Origin: an uncultured Mollicutes bacterium
GTDB taxonomy: Bacteria > Bacillota_I > Bacilli_A > RFN20 > CAG-826
Direction of reading: 5' to 3'
Length of the DNA: 64,000 bases
NCBI GenBank assembly: GCA_900540385.1
Contig: UQFY01000011.1
Span: 1-64,000, forward strand
In this document: positions 1 to 8,448 of the stretch, piece after piece
Position numbering within the stretch: the stretch's first letter is position 1
Layout: each line of letters begins with the position of its first letter
The notes under the pieces: model-generated
Told to the model about the DNA's origin: nothing
Seen by the model: the letters and a program-made list of their open reading frames with translations, nothing else
Database searches by the model: none
Position numbers and translations under genes: made by a program

Positions 1-125
1 AAAACTTCCGTACACTGAGGCACGGAAATCGATTAAAATTGATGCGTAATGACTATAAAATGAGGCCCTTTTTCTTTTACGTCATATTTATGGTAGAATA
101 TTTGCCTAAAAGGAGGAGATGCTCT

Positions 126-1163
126 TTGCCAACTTGGATTATCTACTTATTGCTCACGATTCTCCTTGTTATTCTTTCCGCTTTCTTCTCTTTGGTGGAG
201 ACCGTCTTTTCTTCGATTAATCGTTTTAAATTTGAAGTTAAAGCAAACAATGGCTCGAAAAATGCCAAACTCGTTCTTTGGGTGGACGATCATTTTGATT
301 CTACGTTAGTCACTGTTTTAATTGGTAATAACGCTGTATCCGTCGTTCTTTCAATGGTTACGACTTTCCTTTTTGTCGATAATCTTTTGACGATGCTTGA
401 TAACTCCCTTGCTTCTTTGATAGGTTCACTTGTTATTACCATTATCCTTTATATTTTTGGCGAAACATTACCAAAGATTATCGGAAGACAAATTCCGAAT
501 AAAATCGCGACATGGGCTGCTTATCCTTTATCCGCATTGATCATTCTTTTATATCCTATTACAGCTTTATTCCGTGGTATTTCCTTTGTTTTCAAAAAGA
601 TTTTTAAATCCGCGCCTGAACCTGAAATGACCGAAGAAGAATTTCAAAATGTCATTGAATTTAATGAGAACCATGGTGTTTTAGAAGAAAATGAGAGTGA
701 AATCATTCAAAATTCCTTGGATTTTAGTGATACGAAAGTTAAAGAAATATTTACCCCAAGAGAGAAGATGTTTACCATCAACTTAAAGAATCTTTCATTA
801 GATAAGCTCGTGGAAATCATTTGCTCAACCTCCTATTCTCGTATCCCTGTCTATTATGACAATCCAAACAAGATTGTTGGTATCCTTCTAGTGAAGAATT
901 TCCTTGCTGATTATCTAGATGATAAAACAGTGAAGACGGATCTAAACGATTCCATAGAAAAGCCTTTTATTGTTTCTCCTAACGTTACTATCGATGAATT
1001 GGTTGATGGCTTCCAAAAACAAAGAAAACAAATTGCTTTGGTATACCGTAACAATGTGCTTTTAGGCATGGTTACGATGGAAGACGTCTTAGAAGAACTT
1101 GTCGGAACCATCTCAGAAAAGTCGGAGGTTGTTCCTCAAACTGGAAAGGAGAAGAAAAAATGA
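126..1163 (+). CDS. CNNM/CBS-domain membrane protein (HlyC/CorC family), first of pair
   Basis: A CNNM-type membrane protein of the hemolysin/CorC family, about 345 residues. The first ~150 residues hold several hydrophobic segments (the CNNM transmembrane domain). A cytosolic part with two CBS-like segments follows; the EEFQNVIEFNENHGVLEENE stretch and a FTPREKMF motif are typical of the family. I place the start at the TTG at 126, because AGGAGG at 111-116 lies 9 nt upstream and the hydrophobic segment begins at once; an in-frame ATG at 39 would add an unsupported leader. Unlike the next gene it has only a short Lys-rich tail and no CorC_HlyC domain. Family members are linked to Mg/Co efflux or ion homeostasis; the substrate here is unknown. 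Its stop overlaps the start of the next gene, so the pair is co-translated. Confidence 0.85.
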   Translation: MPTWIIYLLLTILLVILSAFFSLVETVFSSINRFKFEVKANNGSKNAKLVLWVDDHFDSTLVTVLIGNNAVSVVLSMVTTFLFVDNLLTMLDNSLASLIGSLVITIILYIFGETLPKIIGRQIPNKIATWAAYPLSALIILLYPITALFRGISFVFKKIFKSAPEPEMTEEEFQNVIEFNENHGVLEENESEIIQNSLDFSDTKVKEIFTPREKMFTINLKNLSLDKLVEIICSTSYSRIPVYYDNPNKIVGILLVKNFLADYLDDKTVKTDLNDSIEKPFIVSPNVTIDELVDGFQKQRKQIALVYRNNVLLGMVTMEDVLEELVGTISEKSEVVPQTGKEKKK

Positions 1164-2446
1164 AAACGATTGATATCATTTACATCGTTGCCATTTTCTT
1201 ATTAGCCGTCCTTTCCTTCCTTTTTAGCGCAGCCGACATGACTTATTCCTCGGTGAATAGAAGACGTTTGGAAGCGAAATTCTCAAAAGGGGATAAGAAA
1301 GCGGGCCGTGCCCTCGATTTAGCAAATCATTATGATAAAACCATAGCGGTGATTCTTTTCGGCAACGATTTTGCGAACGTTCTTATCTCTTCCTTGGGCT
1401 CGCTTTTAGGAAGAGACTTGTTGCTTGGATATGTTGGGGAAGAGCTAGCAAACACGATTTCTTCATTTACTTTGCTTATCTTTCTTTTAATCTTCTGCGA
1501 AATCACACCAAAACACATTGCATCAACCCATTCTTTCTCTCTTTCGAAGGCGTTTTTACCGTTTATGAAAGTAATATCGGTTCTTTTCTTCCCATTCGTT
1601 TGGCCTTCTAGCCATTTTGCTTCATGGTTAGCAAAACCTCTTATTAAAAAGAGTGGCAAAGAAAATCCTTTAGCAAGCGACGAAGAACTTGAAGCCATGG
1701 TGAATACGATTGAAGAAGAGGGAATTATCGACGAAGAAGCAAGCGAGCTTCTCCATCGTTCCATCGATTTTAAGGAAACCAGCTGCTATGAGGTTATGAC
1801 CCCACGCGTTAGAGTATTTGGCTACGATACCGATGAATCCTTCGAAACTTTCTTAAAAAAAGAAGGTGCTTTTCATCATTCCCGCGTCATTGTTTATGAA
1901 GGGAATTTTGATCACGTTCTTGGCTATATTCCGATTAAAACCCTTCTTCGTGAACTTGTGAAAGGCAAGAAAGTGAATTACAAAGACTTCCTTTTGCCAA
2001 TTGTCGATGTTCCAAGAACGATGATGATTTCCTCGGCAATGGCTTTAATGAAGAAAAGCAAACACCATATTGCCGTTGTTCGCGATGAATATGGTGGAAT
2101 GGAAGGCATTATTACTCTTGAAGATATTTTAGAAGAGCTCGTTGGTGAGATGTGGGATGAGAAAGATTCACCGACAAACGACTTAAGAAAAGGCGATAGA
2201 AGAAATTCTTATTACGTCAATGGAACGATGAACATTGATGATTTCTATAACGAAATGGGCTTAGACCCGGATAAACTTTTGCCAGATGATTATACGACGG
2301 TAAGTGGTTGGATTATCGACCATTTAGGAAGATTTGCCGTTGTCGGCGATTCTTTTCGCGTTGGAAAGATTTATGTGAAAGTCACGGAAGTGACTCCTTA
2401 TACGGTAAAAGAAGCCTTTGTTCGCGTAATTAAAAAAGGCAAATAA
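1160..2446 (+). CDS. CNNM/CBS/CorC_HlyC membrane protein, second of pair
   Basis: A full-length paralogue of the preceding gene, 428 residues: N-terminal CNNM membrane domain (about 1-175), a CBS pair (about 190-330, with MTPRVRVF and DEYGGMEGIITLEDILEELVG signatures) and a C-terminal CorC_HlyC domain (about 345-428). The ATG overlaps the upstream TGA by 4 nt and has an AAAGGAG site. Pairs of such genes are common in Bacillota and may form heterodimers; that is inference. The likely role is divalent cation (Mg/Co) efflux or its regulation at the cytoplasmic membrane. Confidence 0.88.
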   Translation: MKTIDIIYIVAIFLLAVLSFLFSAADMTYSSVNRRRLEAKFSKGDKKAGRALDLANHYDKTIAVILFGNDFANVLISSLGSLLGRDLLLGYVGEELANTISSFTLLIFLLIFCEITPKHIASTHSFSLSKAFLPFMKVISVLFFPFVWPSSHFASWLAKPLIKKSGKENPLASDEELEAMVNTIEEEGIIDEEASELLHRSIDFKETSCYEVMTPRVRVFGYDTDESFETFLKKEGAFHHSRVIVYEGNFDHVLGYIPIKTLLRELVKGKKVNYKDFLLPIVDVPRTMMISSAMALMKKSKHHIAVVRDEYGGMEGIITLEDILEELVGEMWDEKDSPTNDLRKGDRRNSYYVNGTMNIDDFYNEMGLDPDKLLPDDYTTVSGWIIDHLGRFAVVGDSFRVGKIYVKVTEVTPYTVKEAFVRVIKKGK

Positions 2447-2468
2447 AAAATCATCCTTAGTGGATGAT
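2444..2468 (-). terminator. Intrinsic terminator of the guanylate-kinase-like gene
   Basis: A 7-bp stem (ATCATCC 2450-2456 with GGATGAT 2462-2468) closes a 5-nt loop. Read on the minus strand it is followed by a run of six T, so it terminates the minus-strand gene, whose stop codon lies in the loop. It may also help end the plus-strand operon, although the T tract on that side is poor. Confidence 0.6.
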
Positions 2469-3023
2469 ATTTGGATTTTGAATTCCTCTTTCTTTTAACT
2501 TAAGAAGATAATCTTCATGAATTTCTTTAACGAGGCTTTCCATTTTTCTTTTGTCCGTGTCAATGAAATAATCGATTCCTTGAATTTTATCAGGAGAAAA
2601 TGCTTCTTTGTCATTTAGAAGCCTCTTTTCAATCTCTTCAGGTTTATCTTTTCTGCCTTCCATTCTCTTTCTTCTTGTTTCTTCTGACGCGTTTAAAAAG
2701 AAAGTGACAATCGAAGGATCTTTTAAAGACAAAAAAGATTTCAAGCCGTTTGGATCGACGACAACAACCTTATCGTCGGCAATTTCCGCTTTTGAGCAAC
2801 CGTAATGGTTTCCGTTATAAACGGTGTTCTCTACAAAAGCTCCTTTTTTCATCAATTGAAGGAAATCTTCTTCTTGAACGAAATAATAATCCACACCATA
2901 AACTTCACCATTTCGAGGGGCTCTCGTGGTGTGTGTAATGGCTTTGGAGATTCCATAACGTAATCCCAATAGTTTCGATATTTCTGTTTTTCCGCTAGCG
3001 GATGGTCCAATCAATAAAATCAT
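2457..3023 (-). CDS. Guanylate kinase-like P-loop protein
   Basis: A 188-residue P-loop nucleoside monophosphate kinase of the guanylate kinase fold. The P-loop GPSASGKT is at residues 6-13. A TTRAPRNGE stretch and GVDYYFV match the GMP-binding region of Gmk, and TRRKRMEGR resembles the lid arginines. The usual D(I/V)xxQG segment after the core strand is replaced by VVDPNGLKS, so this may be a divergent paralogue rather than the housekeeping Gmk. The expected reaction is ATP-dependent phosphorylation of GMP to GDP. AAGGAA lies 4 nt before the ATG. It is convergent with the CNNM pair and stands alone. Confidence 0.7.
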   Translation of the reverse strand: MILLIGPSASGKTEISKLLGLRYGISKAITHTTRAPRNGEVYGVDYYFVQEEDFLQLMKKGAFVENTVYNGNHYGCSKAEIADDKVVVVDPNGLKSFLSLKDPSIVTFFLNASEETRRKRMEGRKDKPEEIEKRLLNDKEAFSPDKIQGIDYFIDTDKRKMESLVKEIHEDYLLKLKERGIQNPNIIH

Positions 3024-3141
3024 ACGTTCCTTATTATAGGTGTTATCTTCTCTTTTTACGAATGTTTCGCTTTTTTAAAAAATTTTGGCATTTTTTAAGA
3101 AACCCCGTCTTCTTTAAGGTGATGAAAGGAAGAAAAGAAAA

Positions 3142-4368
3142 ATGAAAACGAAAAAACTATGCTTTATTTTGCCCTTGCTTCCTTTTTTAACGGCAGCGGT
3201 CAAGGATGAGGAAGTGCATTCTACTTTAGACACGAAATTTACTTTCATTACGGATAGCAATGTGGCAAACATCACTCAAAAATACGGTTATTTCCTTGAA
3301 GGAGAGATGCCAACAATGACGAAAGGGAAGGAAAATACTTGGTCCCTTACAACGCGTTTTGTTCGTTCGACGACAAAGAAAATCCAGATTCGTCTTTATT
3401 ATATTTACGGCCCTTCGGCAAATTGGCGGCATCTAGCTAGCGATTCTGGTTGTTCTTACTACGAAGTGTATCGTTCCGCTTATGTATCAGGGAGAATCGG
3501 TTCCTATTTAGAATGTGTCATCCCTTTAAAATCCGCTTTAGAGAATCATGGCTTGAAAACGGATTATCGTTACAAAATATTCCAGGCAACCTTTGCTTTA
3601 GGTGTCTATGTTGATGAACATTCGGGCAGTAACAAAGGTGAATTTGCCTACGTTCATTTGCCTAGTACTTATAACACGGGGAAAAGATATCATCTTGATG
3701 TATCGAAGTATTCAACCTCTTCCTATCGTTTAATGAACTATGACTATAACCAAGAGGAAGCACACCGCAAAGTGAAGTTTGGCGGGAAGAATTGGCAAGT
3801 TACAATGGATGCCATTGCCGATGGAAAGTTCTTAGATTGGAGAGATTTTCAAAAAGAAAACCGTGGAGAAATCAACGCCTTCACTTTTCCTATTCCTTTA
3901 AAAATGGAACTTCGTCAGTTTGGTACATCAAAAAGAAGAAATCTTTTGATTAAAGACGAGGATATGAATCTTTTTGTCTATGATGGATATGAGCGGTATA
4001 ACCTAGGCGAACCTTCTATTGGTTATGACGGGAAAAAGGGCTATAAGATCCCATTACGCCAACGTTTTGATGGGGAATATGTAACGTTAGACATTAAGGA
4101 TATCTATTGGGTGTCTTTAGATGGAAGAAGAGTCTATAACCGGGATACTGTTCCAAATGGCGGCAGAGGATATCAACAGGTTAGAAGTGGTTTTCCTATA
4201 CCTTCTATTCCCGATAAGAATGAATATAAATTTCTTTTCCAAATGGAACTATTAAATGTTGGAGCGCTTGGCTTGGTAGACATTACTGGAAAATTCTCTT
4301 ACAGAAAATCTCAAAATTATTTTGGTTCGCATAAGAACTCTAACTATTACGTGGAGGAAGAATTATGA
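3142..4368 (+). CDS. Secreted protein of unknown family, first gene of Tad operon
   Basis: 408 residues with a signal peptide (MKTKKLCFILPLLPFLTAA, likely cleavage near residue 19-20) and no further obvious membrane segment. The mature part is rich in Tyr, Lys and aromatic beta-strand-like stretches. I do not recognise a family. It heads the Tad-like operon and its stop overlaps the next start by 4 nt, so it is probably an exported component: a tip adhesin, assembly factor or major surface subunit. AAGGAAG lies upstream of the ATG. There is no lipobox. Confidence 0.6.
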   Translation: MKTKKLCFILPLLPFLTAAVKDEEVHSTLDTKFTFITDSNVANITQKYGYFLEGEMPTMTKGKENTWSLTTRFVRSTTKKIQIRLYYIYGPSANWRHLASDSGCSYYEVYRSAYVSGRIGSYLECVIPLKSALENHGLKTDYRYKIFQATFALGVYVDEHSGSNKGEFAYVHLPSTYNTGKRYHLDVSKYSTSSYRLMNYDYNQEEAHRKVKFGGKNWQVTMDAIADGKFLDWRDFQKENRGEINAFTFPIPLKMELRQFGTSKRRNLLIKDEDMNLFVYDGYERYNLGEPSIGYDGKKGYKIPLRQRFDGEYVTLDIKDIYWVSLDGRRVYNRDTVPNGGRGYQQVRSGFPIPSIPDKNEYKFLFQMELLNVGALGLVDITGKFSYRKSQNYFGSHKNSNYYVEEEL

Positions 4369-4763
4369 TGAATTATCTTCTTATCGCCTTGATTTTTAGC
4401 TTTAGTGTCCAGATGTTTTCTTATTCCTCCTCATTAGGGAAGATTAAACGTGTCTTTGAAGGATTTGATTTTTCTCTTGCTCAACAAGCTGTGTTAGCAA
4501 GAGGAGAAGGTGAAATACCTTATGGCCCTTATTTCTATAAAACGGCCTGGAAAAGGGTGACGGTAAACTATTTTAAAACTAATCTAGATCCTTATTTACG
4601 GAATGGAAACTATACCTTAACTCAAGAACTGTCTGATCCCTACATCATAGATGGTAAAGAAACGACCTATTTTAAGAGAGCTAGTCTCTATTTTAATGCA
4701 ACTTTTCAAGGCATCTATCATTACGAAAATAGCAAAAGTTTCATCATAAAGGAGAAGAAATAA
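4365..4763 (+). CDS. TadE-like pseudopilin candidate
   Basis: 132 residues. An N-terminal hydrophobic helix (about residues 3-20, MNYLLIALIFSFSVQMF) is followed by a polar extracellular part, the usual plan of TadE/TadF minor pseudopilins. The helix runs into a SSSLGKIKRVFEGFDFS segment that resembles the corresponding part of the small gene at 7102. It is translated from GGAGG at an ATG-ATG pair overlapping the previous stop and is followed directly by the TadA gene. Family assignment rests on size, topology and context rather than a signature motif. Confidence 0.55.
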   Translation: MMNYLLIALIFSFSVQMFSYSSSLGKIKRVFEGFDFSLAQQAVLARGEGEIPYGPYFYKTAWKRVTVNYFKTNLDPYLRNGNYTLTQELSDPYIIDGKETTYFKRASLYFNATFQGIYHYENSKSFIIKEKK

Positions 4764-4764
4764 A

Positions 4765-5733
4765 ATGGCGACGAATCCTGTGACATACCTTGAAAACTCC
4801 TTTCTTAAACCCATTTTAGAAAAAGAAGGGCTCACGGACGTTTCATATAACGGTTCAAAGCTGTATTTCGTTACGAATTCTAAGGGCAGAGAAGAAAGCG
4901 ATATTTCTCTAACAAACGAAGAAGTGGGTTCTTTCCTTCGCCAAATCGCCAATGTAACAGAAAGGCAATTCTCCTATTTAAATCCTATTCTCGATGTCAG
5001 CTTTGGGACTTACCGTCTAAATGCCGTGAATAATTCTTTAGCGAGGGTAGCCAACGAAAAAGCCTATACTTTCTCCCTTCGTATTGAAAGGAAAGGCTGT
5101 CAAATTGATGAGAATTCTCCTTTTTTGGATGAAAAAAGTAGAGCTCTTATTCAAGATCTCCTCGATAGAGAGGAATCCATCATTATTGGAGGAGTAACGA
5201 GTTCTGGAAAAACAGAATTTGAGAAATACTGTCTCTATCACATGAAAAAAGGAACTCGTGTAATCGTGATTGATAACATCGAAGAATTAGACATGTTAGA
5301 AATCCCTGAACTAGATTTAACGACCTGGTTAGTAAATGAGCAATCGCCTAAGATCGCTTCATTTTCCTCCCTAATTCGTAACGCCTTAAGAAACAATCCA
5401 GACTATATCGTTGTTTCAGAAGCAAGAGGAGAAGAAATGCTTGATGCCTTAACAAGCGCTATGTCAGGTCACCCCATATTAACAACGATTCACGCAAAAG
5501 ACGTAGAAGGCATGCCTGACCGTCTTGCTCGCTTAGCTATGATGGGCAATCCTAACTTAAGAAAGGATGAATTGATGGATGATATTGCGCATCATCTCCA
5601 TTATTACGTTTATCTTGTCAAAGAGACTTCAAAAGAAGGGAATATTCATCGTTACTTAAAATCAATTTCTTACTTGGATGAAAAAGAAAAGAAACTCGTT
5701 TCCCTTTATGAAAGGAGAACATATGAAGAATAG
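4765..5733 (+). CDS. tadA: TadA/CpaF-type pilus assembly ATPase
   Basis: A secretion ATPase of the TadA/CpaF/VirB11 superfamily, 322 residues. Walker A GGVTSSGKT is at 142-150, the acidic (Asp-box) segment NIEELDM follows, and the Walker B/His-box region reads NPDYIVVSEARGEE followed by HPILTTIHAKD. It would power extension or retraction of a Tad (type IVc) pilus on the cytosolic face of the membrane. Typical CpaF proteins are near 450 residues; this one lacks most of the extra N-terminal part and is closer to a minimal VirB11 core. AAGGAG is 10 nt before the ATG. Its 3' end overlaps tadB. Confidence 0.9.
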   Translation: MATNPVTYLENSFLKPILEKEGLTDVSYNGSKLYFVTNSKGREESDISLTNEEVGSFLRQIANVTERQFSYLNPILDVSFGTYRLNAVNNSLARVANEKAYTFSLRIERKGCQIDENSPFLDEKSRALIQDLLDREESIIIGGVTSSGKTEFEKYCLYHMKKGTRVIVIDNIEELDMLEIPELDLTTWLVNEQSPKIASFSSLIRNALRNNPDYIVVSEARGEEMLDALTSAMSGHPILTTIHAKDVEGMPDRLARLAMMGNPNLRKDELMDDIAHHLHYYVYLVKETSKEGNIHRYLKSISYLDEKEKKLVSLYERRTYEE

Positions 5734-6460
5734 GATCCCTTTTTATATTGTCATAAGTCTCTTGTTTGCTGGAGTCTGCTATTTGCTTGCCTCTCAAATT
5801 CTTTATGCCGTTTTGGTTTTGGGCATAGGAATGCTCCTTTTCCTCCTATTTATAGATCCGCTTATTTCTGCCTATCAAACAAAGATGAGAAAAGGAGGGG
5901 AAGCATATCGTTTCATTCATTCTTTCGTCGTTTCTTTAAGTGCTTCAAAATCCATGGAACTTGCCTTTCAAAACGCAACTCTTGGCCTATCCGGAGAAGA
6001 AAAACAGGTTCTCGAAAGTATTTCGGACAAATCTTTTGATGAAAGACTGGAATATCTTTCGAAATATTTCCAAACCGACATCTATCGCGTCTTCCTTTCT
6101 ACCATTCGACTTTATCAAGAAGAAGGAGGGGAGATTCTAGATATTGCTTCGCCTCTTCTAAAAGAAAGCACAGCCATAGAAGAAGATAGGATCTCACATT
6201 CTAAAAACGTGACCGCCTCGCTTGTTCAATTTTCCTCTCTTTGGCTAATGAGCTTACTGGTAATGGGAATTCTTCGTTTCGGTCTTTCGTCCTTTTATCA
6301 GATACTTATCAACCATATCGGCTTTATACTGCTTGTTCTGGCATATTTCTTAATCGCTTATATATCTTTCTTTCTCTTTGCTTTAGGCATTACCAAAGAA
6401 AAAATTCAATTTAAGGGGGTGAAAATCCATGGCTTCAAAAAGAAAAAACAAGTTAATTGA
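5723..6460 (+). CDS. tadB: TadB-like inner-membrane platform protein
   Basis: 245 residues with hydrophobic segments near residues 5-45 and 185-235 around a cytosolic type II secretion F (GspF) domain. The SFVVSLSASKSMELAFQNA stretch and IYRVFLSTIRLYQEEGGE are typical of TadB. The start is set at 5723 by AAAGGAG six nt upstream; it overlaps the tadA end by 11 nt. With TadC it forms the membrane platform on which TadA acts. Confidence 0.85.
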   Translation: MKNRIPFYIVISLLFAGVCYLLASQILYAVLVLGIGMLLFLLFIDPLISAYQTKMRKGGEAYRFIHSFVVSLSASKSMELAFQNATLGLSGEEKQVLESISDKSFDERLEYLSKYFQTDIYRVFLSTIRLYQEEGGEILDIASPLLKESTAIEEDRISHSKNVTASLVQFSSLWLMSLLVMGILRFGLSSFYQILINHIGFILLVLAYFLIAYISFFLFALGITKEKIQFKGVKIHGFKKKKQVN

Positions 6461-7112
6461 ACTGTATTTAGAAGCAAAACTGAATCCAAAAATAGAACTT
6501 ATCACTTTGGGAATTGTCGATTTAGCTCTTCTTGCTATGGGCATTCTCCTTTATTGGAAGACAAAGCAGATCGTAGGTTTATTAGCAGTCGTGCTTCTTC
6601 TTTTAGGGGTGGACTATTACCTCTTAGGAAAGCCAAAACGAATCCTCGATAACAAAAAGAAAGAATTAGAAAACGAATTTGTGCATATTTTCGCCTATTT
6701 CGAAATCTTCGTAAAAAACGGAAGGCCAGTTTATAACGCATTAGAAGATTGCCTTCGTTATGCAAGTAAGGAATTGTCTGAAAAGATACGTGCTTTATTA
6801 AATGATATCGATCATGACAAAAGCGTAACCCCTTATATGAAATTTGCCGAAAACTTCACCAATCTAGAAATACGTCAGGTTTTAGTATCCGTTTACAAAA
6901 TGTCTATTGAAGGTGGAGGGGAAGAGTATCTCACTCAATTTGATACCCTCTTTCATTCCCTCTCTGTTTCAAAACGTCAACAAAACCTAGAGAACGAGAA
7001 AGCACGCTTTGGAAACTTCAACTTTCTTCCCTTGCTTGCTTCCGCTTTATCGATGGGGATTATCGCTGTTTCTGTCGTTATCTTGATGGAGGAATACGCA
7101 AATGTCATCTAA
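6429..7112 (+). CDS. tadC: TadC-like inner-membrane platform protein
   Basis: 227 residues, the second GspF-like platform protein. Two hydrophobic segments lie at about residues 25-60, a cytosolic helical domain contains the NGRPVYNALEDCLRYAS and YKMSIEGGGEEYL signatures, and a membrane helix closes the C-terminus. GGGGGTG upstream sets the ATG, and the start lies inside the 3' end of tadB. Consecutive TadB and TadC genes directly after TadA are the hallmark of Tad loci and give strong contextual support. Confidence 0.83.
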   Translation: MASKRKNKLIELYLEAKLNPKIELITLGIVDLALLAMGILLYWKTKQIVGLLAVVLLLLGVDYYLLGKPKRILDNKKKELENEFVHIFAYFEIFVKNGRPVYNALEDCLRYASKELSEKIRALLNDIDHDKSVTPYMKFAENFTNLEIRQVLVSVYKMSIEGGGEEYLTQFDTLFHSLSVSKRQQNLENEKARFGNFNFLPLLASALSMGIIAVSVVILMEEYANVI

Positions 7113-7446
7113 TATCAGTTTCCTTTTATCGTTAGCGTTCGTTTTATCGATGTTTGCTTATGCCGGTGACCTTTGCCATATGCAAATGGTTTATGCGCAA
7201 TTAGATAGTTTGGCCATTTCTGCTGGAAAACTAATTAGCAGAAACTGGAGTATAAACGAAGACGTTATCAAACTTGTCTCGAATGATAACGCTCATATTG
7301 TCTCTCTAAACAAGGAGAGCTACATACCAGGGGAAGGTGACGCTTTTCTTTTCCAAATATGGAAAGAATATAAGTCTCTCGCCTTCTCTAGTGAGACAAA
7401 ACAAATATGTATCAATCGATCCGTGGTTCTCGGATATAAAGGTTGA
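7102..7446 (+). CDS. Second TadE-like pseudopilin candidate
   Basis: 114 residues with one N-terminal membrane helix (SSNISFLLSLAFVLSMFAYA) and a short polar exterior. The helix-to-domain transition (AYAGDLCHMQMVYAQLDSL) parallels the gene at 4365, which supports a family of minor pseudopilins. It has two Cys in the mature part (CHM and QICINR) that could form a disulfide. GGAGG precedes the ATG and the start overlaps tadC. The exact role is inferred from position. Confidence 0.5.
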   Translation: MSSNISFLLSLAFVLSMFAYAGDLCHMQMVYAQLDSLAISAGKLISRNWSINEDVIKLVSNDNAHIVSLNKESYIPGEGDAFLFQIWKEYKSLAFSSETKQICINRSVVLGYKG

Positions 7447-7466
7447 AAAGAAAGGAGGAAAAAACA

Positions 7467-7652
7467 ATGAGTGAATTAAAAGGACAATTATTGGCCATGA
7501 TTCTTACTTTAGCTGCATTTGGAACAATTGCCGCAGTCTTAATCCCAACATTCCAAAAGAGCGCGAAAGAAGTGGATAGAGAAATCACTATCACCGATTC
7601 TAACTCGATTAGCAATGTTAAAGGCTCTTCAGCTAATATGTTTGAAATCTAA
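7467..7652 (+). CDS. Small pilin-like protein (Flp pilin candidate)
   Basis: 61 residues starting at the ATG at 7467, set by AAAGGAGG. A short polar leader (MSELKG) precedes a 20-residue hydrophobic helix (QLLAMILTLAAFGTIAAVL) and a polar tail, as in Flp/Tad pilins and in Flp1-like proteins of Bacillota. A Gly at residue 6 before the hydrophobic run could be the prepilin peptidase site, but the Glu-Tyr pair of classical Flp pilins is absent. As last gene of the operon it is the best candidate for the major pilin. No prepilin peptidase gene is present in the window. Confidence 0.5.
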   Translation: MSELKGQLLAMILTLAAFGTIAAVLIPTFQKSAKEVDREITITDSNSISNVKGSSANMFEI

Positions 7653-7673
7653 GAAATGAAATCGTTTCTTTGA

Positions 7674-7701
7674 TTGCCTCATCATAAAAAGTCCTTATAA
7701 T
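7674..7701 (+). promoter_or_regulatory. Promoter of acyl carrier protein gene
   Basis: TTGCCT (7674-7679), a 16-nt spacer and TATAAT (7696-7701). The predicted start near 7708 lies downstream of the first possible ATG (7703), which argues for initiation at 7727. Confidence 0.65.
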
Positions 7702-7726
7702 AATGAAAGTTAAGAGGTCATTAACG

Positions 7727-7963
7727 ATGAGCGCAAACCAATTAGACGAAATTAGAAAACAATTCTGTGAAAAACTTCACCTTGATTCCATCGACGATAG
7801 CAAACCAATGAAAGATCTTGGTTTGGATAGCCTTGATGTTGTCGAGATGTGCTTAGATTTGGAAGATAAATATGGCTTCCAATTCACCACAGAAGAGCTT
7901 GCTTCATTCAAGACTGTCGGTGATTTATTCGATCTCATCGATAAAAAGCTTGAAAGCAAATAA
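7727..7963 (+). CDS. acpP: Acyl carrier protein
   Basis: A 78-residue acyl carrier protein. The phosphopantetheine attachment motif DLGLDSLDVVEM is present, with its Ser as the modified residue, and the four-helix acidic pattern fits the full family length. It carries acyl chains for fatty acid and phospholipid synthesis in the cytosol. I start it at 7727, preceded by AGAGG, because the promoter at 7674-7701 would begin transcription after the earlier in-frame ATG at 7703. It is monocistronic, with its own promoter and terminator. Confidence 0.92.
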   Translation: MSANQLDEIRKQFCEKLHLDSIDDSKPMKDLGLDSLDVVEMCLDLEDKYGFQFTTEELASFKTVGDLFDLIDKKLESK

Positions 7964-7981
7964 TTATTTCGTTTCTTAAAG

Positions 7982-8004
7982 GCGCTTCGTTTGAAGCGCT
8001 TTTT
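7982..8004 (+). terminator. Intrinsic terminator of acpP
   Basis: Perfect 7-bp stem GCGCTTC/GAAGCGC with a GTTT loop, followed by five T. Confidence 0.9.
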
Positions 8005-8146
8005 CTGTAGTTAAGACGACATAATTCAACTTTTAGATGATGATTTCGGATAGGAAGTAGGAATCTTGTTCAAACCATATGCAAATGAAGATTTCTTTAG
8101 GAAAAATCTAAGTTTTTCTTTAGAAGAACAAAAAAGAAAATATTGC

Positions 8147-8175
8147 TTGCAAAGAATATGGGTAATTAGTAATAT
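8147..8175 (+). promoter_or_regulatory. Promoter of the tRNA-Asn/tRNA-Glu unit
   Basis: TTGCAA (8147-8152), a 17-nt spacer and TAATAT (8170-8175), about 27 nt before the expected primary-transcript leader of tRNA-Asn. Confidence 0.6.
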
Positions 8176-8208
8176 ATTTCGTGCGCGGTAACTCGCGTGT
8201 AATGATGC

Positions 8209-8283
8209 GCTCACTTAGCTCAATGGCAGAGCAATCGGCTGTTAACCGATTTGTTGTAGGTTCGAGCCCTATAGTGAGCGCCA
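8209..8283 (+). tRNA. tRNA-Asn (GTT)
   Basis: A complete cloverleaf: acceptor GCTCACT/AGTGAGC, D stem GCTC/GAGC, anticodon stem ATCGG/CCGAT with anticodon GTT at 8241-8243, T arm with TTCGAGC, discriminator G and encoded CCA. First of a two-tRNA transcript. Confidence 0.97.
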
Positions 8284-8289
8284 TTTTAT

Positions 8290-8366
8290 GGCCTGTTGGA
8301 GAAGAGGCTTAACTCATATCCCTTTCAAGGATACATTCATGGGTTCGAATCCCGTACAGGTCACCA
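8290..8366 (+). tRNA. tRNA-Glu (TTC)
   Basis: A complete cloverleaf: acceptor GGCCTGT/ACAGGTC with one G-T pair, anticodon stem TATCC/GGATA with anticodon TTC at 8324-8326, T arm TTCGAAT, discriminator A and encoded CCA. It lies 6 nt after tRNA-Asn and is co-transcribed with it. Confidence 0.97.
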
Positions 8367-8376
8367 ACAAGAAAAT

Positions 8377-8402
8377 AACGGCACTGGAAAATGCCGTTTT
8401 TT
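8377..8402 (+). terminator. Intrinsic terminator of the tRNA unit
   Basis: Perfect 7-bp stem AACGGCA/TGCCGTT with an 8-nt loop, followed by a T run. Confidence 0.88.
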
Positions 8403-8448
8403 ATATTTTTAGGGAGATCTAAAGTTTCAATAGAGTATGTTTTTATTT

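Noticed and set aside
39..125. N-terminal extension of the first CNNM protein
   Set aside because: The AGGAGG at 111-116 fits the TTG at 126, and the extension would place an odd charged stretch before the membrane domain.
3026..3045. Leaderless promoter for the guanylate-kinase-like gene
   Set aside because: A minus-strand TATAAT (3033-3038) would start transcription inside or after the AAGGAA ribosome site. Both cannot be used together, and no -35 was found.
7703..7726. Upstream ATG as start of acpP
   Set aside because: It lies 2 bases after the -10, before the predicted transcription start, and gives an N-terminal extension atypical of acyl carrier proteins.
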